Below are positions 7,115 through 14,999 of a DNA stretch of 64,000 nt, one piece after another. Source of the stretch: Actinoplanes auranticolor (lineage in GTDB: Bacteria > Actinomycetota > Actinomycetes > Mycobacteriales > Micromonosporaceae). Location of the stretch: assembly GCF_018332655.1 (NCBI RefSeq), contig NZ_BOQL01000042.1:124001-188000 (forward strand). Direction: 5' to 3'. The notes below the pieces were generated by a model. It made no database searches, was not told where the DNA came from, and saw nothing but the letters and a program-made list of their open reading frames with translations. Within the stretch, counting starts at the first letter, position 1, and each line of letters opens with the position of its first letter. A program made the translations under genes and the position numbers.

Positions 7115-8167
7115 CTGCCGGGCAAGAAGCGCGAGTACGACGAGGACGACGTCCGGATCAGACCGGGACGGTCGTCGCGTCCGCGTACCCGCACCAGGCC
7201 CAAGCACGAGGACGCCGTCGACGCGCTCGTGATCACCGTGGACCGCGGCCGGTACGGCTGCATCCGGGAGGACGCCGAGCACCTCGACGAGCTGATCACC
7301 GCGATGCGCGCCCGTGAGCTGGGCCGCAAGTCGGTCGTCGTCGGGGACAGGGTCGCCCTGGTCGGCGACACCTCCGGGGCGCCCGGCGCGCTGGCCCGGA
7401 TCGTGCGGATCGCCGAGCGCACCTCGGTGCTGCGCCGGACGGCGGACGACGACGACACCACCCCCGAGGGCCGGCTGGAACGCGTGGTGGTGGCCAACGC
7501 CGACCAGCTCGTCATCGTCAGCGCACTGGCCGACCCGCAGCCGCGCACCGGCTTCATCGACCGTTGCCTGGTGGCGGCGTACGACGCGGACATCGAGCCG
7601 CTGCTGTGCCTGACCAAGGCCGACCTGGCCGGGCCGGCCGGGGTGCTGGACTACTACGCCGAGCTGGACCTGCCGTACGTCCTGGTGAAGCCGGAGAGTG
7701 ACCTGACCGAGGTGCGCGACCGGCTCGCCGGGCGCCTCTCCGTCATGGTGGGCCACTCCGGCGTCGGCAAGTCCACCCTGGTCAACAGGCTGGTGCCGGA
7801 CGCGCTGCGGGCCGTCGGCGTGGTCAGCGCGATCGGCAAGGGCCGGCACACCTCGACCAGCGCGGTCGCGCTGCGCCTGCCCCGGGTCCGCAAGAAGGGC
7901 GACCCCGGCTGGATCATCGACACGCCGGGCATTCGCAGCTTCGGGCTGGCCCACGTGAGCGCGGAGAGCCTGCTGCACGGCTTCCCCGACCTGGTCGAAG
8001 GCACGGTGGACTGCCCGCCGAACTGTGGGCACACCGCGGCCGACGGGGACTGCCGGCTGGACGCGTGGGTGGCGGCCGGCAAGGCGGATCCGCGGCGGCT
8101 GGCGTCGTACCGCCGGTTGTTGAGCTCGCGCGCCGGCGAGGACAACTCGCGCGACCAGGGCGAGTAG
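7115..8167 (+). CDS. rsgA: Ribosome small-subunit-dependent GTPase A, apparent CTG start
   Basis: Circularly permuted GTPase of 30S maturation: N-terminal OB region, then TKAD (G4), GHSGVGKST (G1), DTPGIRSFGL (G3), and the C-terminal zinc motif CPPNCGHTAADGDC. No ATG, GTG or TTG lies in frame near the expected start. CTG at 7115 has AGGGAG six bases upstream and gives the family-typical N-terminus LPGKKREYDEDDVRIRPG. The only ATG (7049) would add 22 residues that look like translated aroA sequence. The CTG start is therefore preferred, giving about 350 residues. Coupled to aroA. Confidence 0.9.
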   Translation: MPGKKREYDEDDVRIRPGRSSRPRTRTRPKHEDAVDALVITVDRGRYGCIREDAEHLDELITAMRARELGRKSVVVGDRVALVGDTSGAPGALARIVRIAERTSVLRRTADDDDTTPEGRLERVVVANADQLVIVSALADPQPRTGFIDRCLVAAYDADIEPLLCLTKADLAGPAGVLDYYAELDLPYVLVKPESDLTEVRDRLAGRLSVMVGHSGVGKSTLVNRLVPDALRAVGVVSAIGKGRHTSTSAVALRLPRVRKKGDPGWIIDTPGIRSFGLAHVSAESLLHGFPDLVEGTVDCPPNCGHTAADGDCRLDAWVAAGKADPRRLASYRRLLSSRAGEDNSRDQGE

Positions 8168-8196
8168 CACCCGGATCGGCGGCCGTGGGACCGGCG

Positions 8197-8223
8197 GCGC
8201 GGCCCGGTGAGGCCGGGCCGCGC
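8197..8223 (+). terminator. Hairpin terminator after aroA-rsgA
   Basis: An 11-bp GC stem (GCGCGGCCCGG with its complement) and a 5-base loop lie 30 bp after the rsgA stop. No U-tract, as is common for actinobacterial terminators. Confidence 0.6.
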
Positions 8224-8242
8224 GATCGGCTAGCGTGCCCGC

Positions 8243-9058
8243 ATGGCCTCGTATGCCGATGACCTCGCTCTCGCCCACCTGCTCGCCGACGCCGCGGATT
8301 CGATCTCCGTGACCCGGTTCCGGGCCCTGGACCTGCATGTCGAGTCGAAGCCGGACCTCACCCCGGTCTCCGACGCCGACAAGGCGGTCGAGCAGGCGAT
8401 CCGCGCGACCCTGGCCCGGGCCCGCCCGCGCGACGGCGTGCTCGGCGAGGAGTTCGGCATGTCCACCCCGCCGGCCGGGCAGGGCAACCGGCACTGGGTG
8501 ATCGACCCGATCGACGGCACCAAGAACTTCATCCGCGGGGTGCCGGTCTGGGGCACCCTGATCGCCCTGCTGGAGGGCGAGCGGCCGGTCGCCGGGCTGG
8601 TCTCCGCCCCGGCGCTGGGCCGCCGCTGGTGGGGCGCGCTGGGCCACGGGGCCTGGGCCGGCAAGCACCAGCGGGCCGCCGCCCGGATCTCCGTCTCGGC
8701 CGTGCGCCGGATGGCCGACGCCAGTTTCTGCTACGCCAGCCTGCCAAGCTGGGAGGAGGCCGGCCGGCTGGAGCCGATGCTGCAGATCATGCGGGACTCC
8801 TGGCGCAGCCGGGCCTACGGCGACTTCTACGGCTACATGCTGCTCGCCGAGGGCGCCGTGGACGTCATGGTCGAGCCCGAGCTGTCGCTGTGGGACGTGG
8901 CCGCCCTGATCCCGATCGTGACCGAGGCCGGTGGCGCGTTCACCGACCTCGCGGGTGAGCGGGCGCCCGGTGACGGCAGCGCCATCGCTACCAACGGTCA
9001 CTTGCACGAGGAAATTCTCGGTCGGCTGGCTGCTGGGATCGCCTCGACGCACCGTTAG
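8243..9058 (+). CDS. hisN: Histidinol-phosphatase, inositol-monophosphatase family
   Basis: 271 residues with the metal-binding motifs of the IMPase fold: LGEEFG (Glu ligand), WVIDPIDGTKNFIRG (DPIDGT) and LWDVAALIPIVTEAGG (second Asp). The FIRGVPVWGTLIALL stretch after DPIDGT and the overall length match the actinobacterial HisN group, which dephosphorylates histidinol phosphate in histidine synthesis. An inositol monophosphatase role cannot be excluded by sequence alone. Its 3' end is 40 bp before the next gene on the same strand. Confidence 0.85.
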   Translation: MASYADDLALAHLLADAADSISVTRFRALDLHVESKPDLTPVSDADKAVEQAIRATLARARPRDGVLGEEFGMSTPPAGQGNRHWVIDPIDGTKNFIRGVPVWGTLIALLEGERPVAGLVSAPALGRRWWGALGHGAWAGKHQRAAARISVSAVRRMADASFCYASLPSWEEAGRLEPMLQIMRDSWRSRAYGDFYGYMLLAEGAVDVMVEPELSLWDVAALIPIVTEAGGAFTDLAGERAPGDGSAIATNGHLHEEILGRLAAGIASTHR

Positions 9059-9098
9059 TCTCCGGGCGCCGCCACAGCTGGTCTATTCTCGCCGGGTG

Positions 9099-9995
9099 AT
9101 GTCGCCGGGCTGGTTCTACCTCGCCGCGATGATTGCCGCGTACGGGGTCGCCAACCTGCTGCAGTCGATGGCGGCGGCCCGGACCACCGTGCATCACACC
9201 TTCGACCCGCAGCTGCTGGTCCGTCTCGCCTGTCACCGTACGTATCTGCTCGGGCTGGTCTGTCAGGTTCTGGGCTTCGTGCTGGCCTTCGTCGCCCGGC
9301 GTGACCTGCCGCTGTTCCTGGTGCAGGCCAGCGTGGCGGCCGGGCTGGGAGTGACGGCGCTGCTGGGTGTCCTGGTGCTGAAGTGGACTCTGCCCGTCGC
9401 CGAGGTCGCGCTGCTGGTGCTGTTGCTCGGGGGCATCACCGCCCTGGTGCTTTCCGCCCAGCCGGCCCATTCCCGCCAGCTAGGGACCGAGGGCGTGGTC
9501 GGCCTGGCCGTCGCCATGGCGGTCATCGGCGTGCTGGGCTTCTTCGCCGTACGCCTGCACGGCGCCCTCGGCTCGGTCGCGCTCGGCTCGCTGGCCGGCA
9601 TCGCTTTCTCCGCCGCTGCCATCGCCGCCCGCCCGCTGGCCATGGAGCAGTCGGCCGGCGGCTATTTCAGCAACCCGCTGCTCTATCTGCTCATCGCCCA
9701 CTCCATCGTCGGCCAGCTGCTGCTCGGCCTGGCCATGCAGCGGGGGTCGACCACGGCCGCGGTGGCCGCGATGGACGCCGCCGGCGCGGTGCCGGCCGCG
9801 ATCGTCGGGTTGCTGCTGCTCGGCGACCGGATCCATCCCGGCCGCGAGTGGCTGGCCGCGGTCGGCTTCGTCGTGACGCTCGGTGCGGTGATCGCCATGA
9901 CCCGCTACGCCGAGCCCCAGCACCACCACGCCACCGCCCGCCCGGCATCGGGCCGGCGCCCGGACGGCGCCCGGCTGCATCCTGCCGGACGATGA
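9099..9995 (+). CDS. Multi-pass membrane protein of the EamA/DMT type
   Basis: 298 residues with about nine or ten hydrophobic helices (for example YLAAMIAAYGVANLLQSMA, LLGLVCQVLGFVLAFVA, LPLFLVQASVAAGLG, LLYLLIAHSIVGQLLLGLAM, GREWLAAVGFVVTLGAVIAM) and a His/Pro-rich hydrophilic tail. The two-halves organisation and small-residue-rich helices fit drug/metabolite-type transporters. Start: ATG at 9099, directly preceded by a GTG that could also serve. Substrate unknown. Confidence 0.7.
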   Translation: MSPGWFYLAAMIAAYGVANLLQSMAAARTTVHHTFDPQLLVRLACHRTYLLGLVCQVLGFVLAFVARRDLPLFLVQASVAAGLGVTALLGVLVLKWTLPVAEVALLVLLLGGITALVLSAQPAHSRQLGTEGVVGLAVAMAVIGVLGFFAVRLHGALGSVALGSLAGIAFSAAAIAARPLAMEQSAGGYFSNPLLYLLIAHSIVGQLLLGLAMQRGSTTAAVAAMDAAGAVPAAIVGLLLLGDRIHPGREWLAAVGFVVTLGAVIAMTRYAEPQHHHATARPASGRRPDGARLHPAGR

Positions 9996-10017
9996 GCGTG
10001 CATGAGCCGCCGCTCAC

Positions 10018-10057
10018 GGGGTAACCCCCAAGCCCATGCCCATCTGCCCCGAATAGT
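10018..10057 (+). promoter_or_regulatory. GGGGTAACCCC ... CCGAATAGT promoter-like region
   Basis: GGGGTAACCCC (10018-10028) and CCGAATAGT (10049-10057) precede the STAS-HATPase gene by 84 bases. The same two words occur together upstream of the KR/DH gene at 24208-24261. CCGAATAG resembles the -10 region of FliA/WhiG-type promoters (GCCGATAA), but this assignment is only a guess. Confidence 0.35.
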
Positions 10058-10140
10058 GCAGATAACCGGTCACAACGCACCCGCGGGCGGCCCCGTGCCG
10101 GAATGCGAACCCCACCCGCGTTAGGCACAATGGAGCGATC

Positions 10141-10911
10141 ATGGCGAGCGAGGTCCGACTACAGGTCGACGCGGGACAGGCCTATCCGGTCGTCCGGGTG
10201 ACCGGGGTGCTCGACACCGTCACCGCCCCGACGGTCCGGTTCTGCCTGCTCGATCTGCTCGCCGGGCAGCCCGAGGCCGTGGTCGTCGACGTCCGGCAGC
10301 TCACCGTCGGTGAGCCGGCCGCGGTCGCCGTACTGGCCGGGATCGCCCGTGACGCGGCCGACTGGCCGGGCTGTCACCTGCTGCTGGGCGCCGGTGCCGA
10401 CGCCGCGGCCTGGCGCGACACGGGCCTGCCGGTCTGGCCCACCCCCGAGGAGGCCGTGGCGGCCCTGGGCGCCCCGGAGCCCCGGCGCTTCCTGCGGGCC
10501 CCGCTCGAGCCCGTCGTCGGCGCCGCCCGGCGGTCGCGGGAGCTGGTCACCGAGGCGTGCGGCCGCTGGGACCTGCCCGAGCTGGCCGGGCCCGCCTGCA
10601 TCGTGGTCACCGAGATGGTCAACAACGTGGTCGCGCACGCGCACACCCCGATGACGGTGCTGCTCGCCCTGCGCGGCGAGAGCATGTCGGTGGCCGTCCG
10701 CGACCAGTCCCCGCACGTGCCGCGCTTCACGGGCAGCCCGGTCCCGGTGACCTCGTACGGCGGCCGTGGCCTGCTGCTGATCGACTCCGTGGCGCAGCGC
10801 TGGGGCAGCCTGGTCCTGGAGGACGGCAAGGTCGTGTGGGCCGTGCTGGACGCCGGCGAGTCCGCCACCCAACTGCCCAGCACAGGCTTGGCGGGCCGGG
10901 CCCACGGGTAG
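10141..10911 (+). CDS. STAS domain - HATPase fusion regulator
   Basis: 256 residues. Residues 1-100 form a STAS (anti-anti-sigma-like) domain: VRVTGVLDTVTAPTVRFCLL, VVVDVRQLTVGEPAAVAVLA. Residues ~130-245 form a GHKL ATPase of the anti-sigma/RsbW type: N-box VVTEMVNNVVAHAHTP, and GGRGLLLIDSVAQRWG for the G-box. The usual phosphorylatable Ser/Thr of SpoIIAA proteins is not obvious (VGEP region), so the STAS part may only bind a partner. Such fusions act in partner-switching control of sigma factors. It is one of three HATPase regulators in the window (others at 13332 and 23252). Confidence 0.8.
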   Translation: MASEVRLQVDAGQAYPVVRVTGVLDTVTAPTVRFCLLDLLAGQPEAVVVDVRQLTVGEPAAVAVLAGIARDAADWPGCHLLLGAGADAAAWRDTGLPVWPTPEEAVAALGAPEPRRFLRAPLEPVVGAARRSRELVTEACGRWDLPELAGPACIVVTEMVNNVVAHAHTPMTVLLALRGESMSVAVRDQSPHVPRFTGSPVPVTSYGGRGLLLIDSVAQRWGSLVLEDGKVVWAVLDAGESATQLPSTGLAGRAHG

Positions 10912-10921
10912 ATTGCGGAAC

Positions 10922-11479
10922 ATGCGAGACAACGACTACCCGGCTGAGGTGTCCGACCCGGAAGCTTCGGGGCTGCCCGAGACGGCGGACGACGACTCGA
11001 ACGCGTACGACTCGGTGGAGAGCACCCGGTGGGCCGACGGCGCCGACCCGGCAGCGCTCGCGGGAGTCGGCCCCGGCGGTTCCAACCGCTACGGCGACAC
11101 CGCCGAGGAGGCCCGTCAGGGCGAGCCGCTCGACTACCGGCTGCGCCAGGAGGAGCCCGACGTCGGCGCCGAGGACCCGCTGCCGGCCGACCGGGACCCG
11201 ATCGACGAGACCGTCGACTCCTCCGAGCAGCGGCGGTTCGACGCGGACGTGTGGGGCGAGAGCCCGACCTCCGACCCGAATTCCGCGGTGTCGCTCTACG
11301 ACGACGGCCAGCTCGACGCGGACAACCCGCAGCCCGTGGGCCGGCTCGTGGAGACCGACGAGGGCTACGGCACCGACGACGAGGCCGACAGCATCGCCTA
11401 CGACGCCGGTGCGGCCGGCGGCGGCGCCAGCGCGGAAGAGCTGGCCATGCACGAGACCAACGCGCCCGACTATCGCTAG
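10922..11479 (+). CDS. DUF5709 protein
   Basis: About 185 residues, strongly acidic, no signal or membrane segment. The order EEARQGEPLDYRLRQEEPDV ... VGRLVETDEGYGTDDEADS ... ASAEELAMH is the DUF5709 pattern found across actinobacteria. Function unknown. The ATG at 10922 is chosen; the in-frame codon nine bases upstream also reads as a start. Convergent with macR, overlapping it by 4 bp. Confidence 0.8.
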   Translation: MRDNDYPAEVSDPEASGLPETADDDSNAYDSVESTRWADGADPAALAGVGPGGSNRYGDTAEEARQGEPLDYRLRQEEPDVGAEDPLPADRDPIDETVDSSEQRRFDADVWGESPTSDPNSAVSLYDDGQLDADNPQPVGRLVETDEGYGTDDEADSIAYDAGAAGGGASAEELAMHETNAPDYR

Positions 11480-12132
11480 TCGAGCCCCTGCTCGATGGCG
11501 TAGCGGGTGAGCTCCACCCGGTTGTGCAGCTGGAGCTTGCCGAGCGTGTTCTGCACGTGGTTCTGCACGGTGCGGTGGCTGAGGACGAGCCGGTCGGCGA
11601 TCTGCCGGTACGACAGACCCTTGGCCACCAGCCGCAGCACCTCGGTCTCGCGCTCGGTGAGCTTCGGTGTCATGCCGTCCGCGGCCGGGGGCTCGACGGC
11701 CAGCCGCCGGAATTCCCCGAGCACCAGCCCGGCCAGCCCGGCCGTGAAGACGGTGTCCCCGGCGGCCGTGCGACCCACCGCGTCCAGGAATTCCGCCTGG
11801 GCCGCGGACTTGAGCAGGTAGCCACTCGCCCCGGCCTTCACCGCGTCGAGCACGCTCTGCTGCTCACCGCTCGCCGAGAGCATCAGCACCCGGACGCCGG
11901 GCACCGCCTCCAGCAGCCCGTTGATGACCTCGACGCCGGACACGTCCGGCAGCTGCAGATCGAGCACCACCACGTCGGGGCGCGTCGCCGCGGCGATCCG
12001 GACGGCCTGCCGCCCCTCGCCGGTGGTGGCGACCACGTCGTAGCCGGCCGCGGTCAGGTCACGGCTGACCCCCTCGCGCCACATCGGATGATCGTCGACG
12101 ACCATGACCCGGGTCCTGGGTGCCTCTGTCAC
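11476..12132 (-). CDS. macR: LuxR/NarL-type response regulator, MacR family
   Basis: 218 residues. The receiver domain has VMVVDDHPMW and the phosphoacceptor in VVLDLQLPDV, with the switch Lys in GYLLKSAA. The C-terminal LuxR helix-turn-helix reads LTERETEVLRLVAKGLSYRQ and RTVQNHVQNTLGKLQLHNR. The latter closely resembles MacR of Streptomyces, a regulator of morphogenesis and membrane-protein genes (family knowledge). It lies 4 bp after the macS stop, on the same strand, so the two form an operon with the kinase first. Confidence 0.85.
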   Translation of the reverse strand: MTEAPRTRVMVVDDHPMWREGVSRDLTAAGYDVVATTGEGRQAVRIAAATRPDVVVLDLQLPDVSGVEVINGLLEAVPGVRVLMLSASGEQQSVLDAVKAGASGYLLKSAAQAEFLDAVGRTAAGDTVFTAGLAGLVLGEFRRLAVEPPAADGMTPKLTERETEVLRLVAKGLSYRQIADRLVLSHRTVQNHVQNTLGKLQLHNRVELTRYAIEQGLD

Positions 12133-12136
12133 CGGC

Positions 12137-13267
12137 TCAGCCTATCGAGGCGCGCGGCACGCTGAGTTCCACCTCGGTGCCCTGCCCCGGTGCGGAGGTG
12201 ATCCGTACCGTGCCGTGCAGGTCGGCGATCCGGCCGCGGATCGACTGGGCCACGCCGAGCCGCCCCTGCTGCTCGGCCTGGGCGAAGCGCTCGGGCGGCA
12301 CGCCGCAGCCCTCGTCCCGCACGCTCACGGTCACCTCGGCGGGCTCGTCCTCGACCAGCACCCACGCCTTGGTGCCCGGATCGCAGTGCCGCACCACGTT
12401 GTCCAGGGCGGCGCCGACGGCGGCGGCCAGCCCGGTCGCCACCCGGGACGGCAGGCGGACCGCGCCGGCCGGGGCGGCGACCGACACCGTGGCCGACGCG
12501 TACGGGTCGAGCAACGTCATCAGATCGACCTCGGCGTGCTCGTCGACCGGTTCCGCCGTACGCCCGGTGACCAGCGTGCGCAGCGCCGCCTCCTGCTCAC
12601 CGGCCAGCCGGGCCAGCTCGCCGGCCTCCCCGTCCAGGCCGGCCCCGCGCCGCTTGACCAGGGCGAGCACCTGCAGCACCGAGTCGTGGATGTCGCGGGC
12701 CAGCCGTTCCCGCTCGCGGATGGTCGCCTCCAGCTGGATGGCCCGTTCCAGGCGCCGCTGCGACACCTGGGCGATGCCGACGAGGTAGCCGACCGCCGTG
12801 GCGGCCAGCACCATCAGCACCGTGCCGGTGAATGCCGCCTGGTCGTAGTGCGCGCGCACGGTCAGGTCGGTCGCGCCCATGGCGAGCGCCGCCACGATGC
12901 CCCAGCGCCGGCCGCCGGCCACGGCCCAGGCGATGACCGGGGCGACGTGCCAGGCCACGGCCAGGGTCGGCAGGCCCGCCTCGAGCCCGGCGCGGCCGAC
13001 CACGAGCAGGCTGGCGGCCATCACCGCCATCGTGACCAGCAGGTCGGTCACCAGCAGCGGGGGCCGGCGGCGGGCCGGTACGGCGTACGCGTACGTGGTG
13101 AACACGGTCCACCCGGCGACCACCGCGAGCGCCGGCCAGGCCAGCATCGGCCGCTGGTAGGCGCCGACGTTGCGGACCACCAGCACGGCCACGTAGACCA
13201 GGGCGGCGATCCGGTACACCGCGATCGCCCGCCACAGCGGGTTCTGCAGCCCGCTCGATTGCGCCAT
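12137..13267 (-). CDS. macS: Sensor histidine kinase, MacS family
   Basis: 376 residues. Several N-terminal membrane helices (NPLWRAIAVYRIAALVYVAV through FTGTVLMVLAATAVGYLVGI) lead into a HisKA_3 dimerisation box RERERLARDIHDSVLQVLAL (phospho-His in DIHDS) and a HATPase with DNVVRHCDPG (N-box) and DEGCGVPPE (G1). This layout, with an unusually membrane-rich N-terminus starting LWRAIAVYRI, matches MacS. It passes phosphate to MacR. The ATG at 13267 is taken; an in-frame GTG 18 bases upstream is possible. Confidence 0.85.
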   Translation of the reverse strand: MAQSSGLQNPLWRAIAVYRIAALVYVAVLVVRNVGAYQRPMLAWPALAVVAGWTVFTTYAYAVPARRRPPLLVTDLLVTMAVMAASLLVVGRAGLEAGLPTLAVAWHVAPVIAWAVAGGRRWGIVAALAMGATDLTVRAHYDQAAFTGTVLMVLAATAVGYLVGIAQVSQRRLERAIQLEATIRERERLARDIHDSVLQVLALVKRRGAGLDGEAGELARLAGEQEAALRTLVTGRTAEPVDEHAEVDLMTLLDPYASATVSVAAPAGAVRLPSRVATGLAAAVGAALDNVVRHCDPGTKAWVLVEDEPAEVTVSVRDEGCGVPPERFAQAEQQGRLGVAQSIRGRIADLHGTVRITSAPGQGTEVELSVPRASIG

Positions 13268-13331
13268 GGCCAGACGATCCCACACAGCCGCTCGCCCAGC
13301 GGAATGATCAGACGTCGCCTACGGTCGAGTC

Positions 13332-13724
13332 ATCGGTACGGAACCACTGATCTCCGAGGCGTTCGACCGTAGCCGGATCACCGCGCTGCGGCATGCCGTC
13401 GCGGCCCGGGCCGAGGAGGCGGGCGTGACCGGGGAAGGGCTGGACGACTTCGTGGTGGCGGTCAACGAGCTGCTGACCAATGCCGTACGGCACGGCGGTG
13501 GCACCGGGCACCTCGCTCTCTGGGCGCAGGACGGTGCCGTTTTCTGCGACGTGACCGATCACGGCACCGGTCTGGAGTCGGTGACCCCGCAACGACCACC
13601 GCCGGACCAACCGGGCGGGTGGGGCCTCTGGCTGGTCCGGGAACTGACGGACACATGTGCGATCAAAACCGGACCCGGCGGTACGGCCGTACGCATTTCC
13701 CGACGCACCGACCCGAAATCCTGA
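13332..13724 (+). CDS. ATP-binding (RsbW-like HATPase) protein with no standard start codon in place
   Basis: The reading frame opens at 13308 and encodes IGTEPLISEAFDRSRITALR, HAVAARAEEAGVTGEGLDDF, VVAVNELLTNAVRHGGG (N-box), VTDHGTG (G1) and GGWGLWLVRELTDT (G2): a complete small HATPase like anti-sigma kinases. The first ATG/GTG/TTG in frame is GTG at 13425, which would delete the first helix (FDRSRITALRHAV) that belongs to the fold. A non-canonical codon near 13332 (ATC) or CTG at 13347 is likely the start; the true position is uncertain. Divergent from macS. Confidence 0.7.
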   Translation: MGTEPLISEAFDRSRITALRHAVAARAEEAGVTGEGLDDFVVAVNELLTNAVRHGGGTGHLALWAQDGAVFCDVTDHGTGLESVTPQRPPPDQPGGWGLWLVRELTDTCAIKTGPGGTAVRISRRTDPKS

Positions 13725-13752
13725 ATCTTTTTTTAAATTCGGTCGTCCCGAC

Positions 13753-13781
13753 TTGACGTTTGGCCGCAGATCTTCTTATGT
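13753..13781 (+). promoter_or_regulatory. Sigma-70-type promoter of the first GH16 gene
   Basis: TTGACG (13753-13758), a 17-base spacer and TTATGT (13776-13781). It sits 44 bases before the GTG at 13825, after a run of seven Ts that may end the upstream gene. Confidence 0.6.
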
Positions 13782-13824
13782 CTCTGCTGACGCTTCAGCA
13801 TCATTGCCCCCCGGAGGTTTCCCC

Positions 13825-14883
13825 GTGCCGCGACACAGCGCGCCGCAGCAGCCCACGTGGCTGCGCCCCCGACTGGTCGTCGCATTCGTCGTCGCGACCG
13901 CCGGACTGGTGACCGCCGTCTGGCTGCCGACCCGCAACGACAGCGCGGACGCCGCGGAGCGCAACCGCAGCACCGATCGCCTGAGCCGGTCGCTGCCCGC
14001 CTTCGCCGACGACTTCTCCGGCCGGCGCGGCAGCACGGTGGACCCGGGCAAGTGGGCGCTGCGCACCGACCGGGCGGGCGACGGCGTGCAGTTCAGCCAG
14101 AGCGTCCGCAACGCCCGGCTGGACGGCCGGGGCAACCTCGTGATCGTGCTGCGCGGCGAGGACCGTGACGCCTTCTCCACGGCCCGGCTCTACACCCGCG
14201 GAACGCTGCGGGGCACCACCGGCCACGTCGAGGCGCGGATCAAGGCGCCCGCGGGCGAAGGCCTGCGGCCCACGTTCGAGCTCGTCAGCGCGACCCGGAC
14301 GAACACGGGCGCGCTCGACGTGCTGGGTGAGCCGGTCACCGACGACGGTTTCCACACGTACGCGGTGGACTGGAAGCCGGGCGAGGTCACCTTCTCCGTC
14401 GACGGCCGGCAGGTCCGGCAGGAGACGCTGCGGAACGTGGACACCGGGCAGCCCTTCCGGCTGGCGCTGAGCCTCACGGTCGGCGACAACCGCCGCGACG
14501 CCGACCTCCCGGCACGGATGGTCGTGGACTCGGTCAGCTTCTCCGGGGCCGACGCCTCGGCGGAGCCGCCCGCCACGACGCCGCCGACGAGCGAGGCGCC
14601 CACCACCCCGCCCACGACTCCGCCGGCCACCGAGCCGACGGACGCACCCACCAGCGAGCCGCCCACCAGCGAGCCGACGACCGCACCCACCACCACCCCA
14701 CCGCCGGCCACCTCGGCGCCGGCCCCGCCGGCCCCGGCCGCCGCGGAGTGGGCGCCGTTCACCGACTACGTCGCCGGGCAGCTGGTCACCTTCAAGAAGG
14801 TCGAATACCAGGTGCTGGAGACGCACACGTCGCTGCCCGGCTGGGAGCCGACCGCGCTGCCGGCGCTGTTCAAAAAGATCTAG
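13825..14883 (+). CDS. Secreted GH16-fold protein with degenerate active site and C-terminal chitin-binding-like domain
   Basis: 352 residues. An N-terminal hydrophobic segment (VVAFVVATAGLVTAVWLP) acts as signal or anchor. Residues ~55-275 follow the GH16 fold (FADDFSG, VDPGKWALR, GTTGHVEARIKAPAGEGLRP, FHTYAVDWKPGEVTFSVDG). Where GH16 enzymes have ExDxxE this protein has ALDVLG (163-168): both catalytic glutamates are lost and the following loop is about 50 residues shorter. A Thr/Pro linker (~280-350 bp of repeats) leads to WAPFTDYVAGQLVTFKKVEY and WEPTALPALFKKI, a CBM5/12-type module. It probably binds rather than cuts polysaccharide. Start: GTG with CGGAGG seven bases upstream. Confidence 0.8.
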   Translation: MPRHSAPQQPTWLRPRLVVAFVVATAGLVTAVWLPTRNDSADAAERNRSTDRLSRSLPAFADDFSGRRGSTVDPGKWALRTDRAGDGVQFSQSVRNARLDGRGNLVIVLRGEDRDAFSTARLYTRGTLRGTTGHVEARIKAPAGEGLRPTFELVSATRTNTGALDVLGEPVTDDGFHTYAVDWKPGEVTFSVDGRQVRQETLRNVDTGQPFRLALSLTVGDNRRDADLPARMVVDSVSFSGADASAEPPATTPPTSEAPTTPPTTPPATEPTDAPTSEPPTSEPTTAPTTTPPPATSAPAPPAPAAAEWAPFTDYVAGQLVTFKKVEYQVLETHTSLPGWEPTALPALFKKI

Positions 14884-14927
14884 CCGCCGGGGAAAAGCGT
14901 TATCGGGGGTTCCGGAACCAGTCTCCC

Positions 14928-14973
14928 TTGACTGGCACCGGTCAATCTGTAAACACTGTTTAAAGTGTTAACA
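14928..14973 (+). promoter_or_regulatory. Promoter with overlapping palindromic operator for the second GH16 gene
   Basis: TTGACT (14928-14933) and TAAACA (14950-14955), spaced by 16 bases, form a promoter. Over the -10 lies a 9-of-10 inverted repeat, TGTAAACACT-GTTTAA-AGTGTTAACA (14948-14973). A second imperfect repeat, TTGACTGG-CA-CCGGTCAA, covers the -35 (14928-14945). This arrangement suggests repression by a sugar-responsive LacI-type or similar regulator. Confidence 0.65.
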
Positions 14974-14999
14974 ACCTCTCCCCCGGAGGCTCATCCCCC

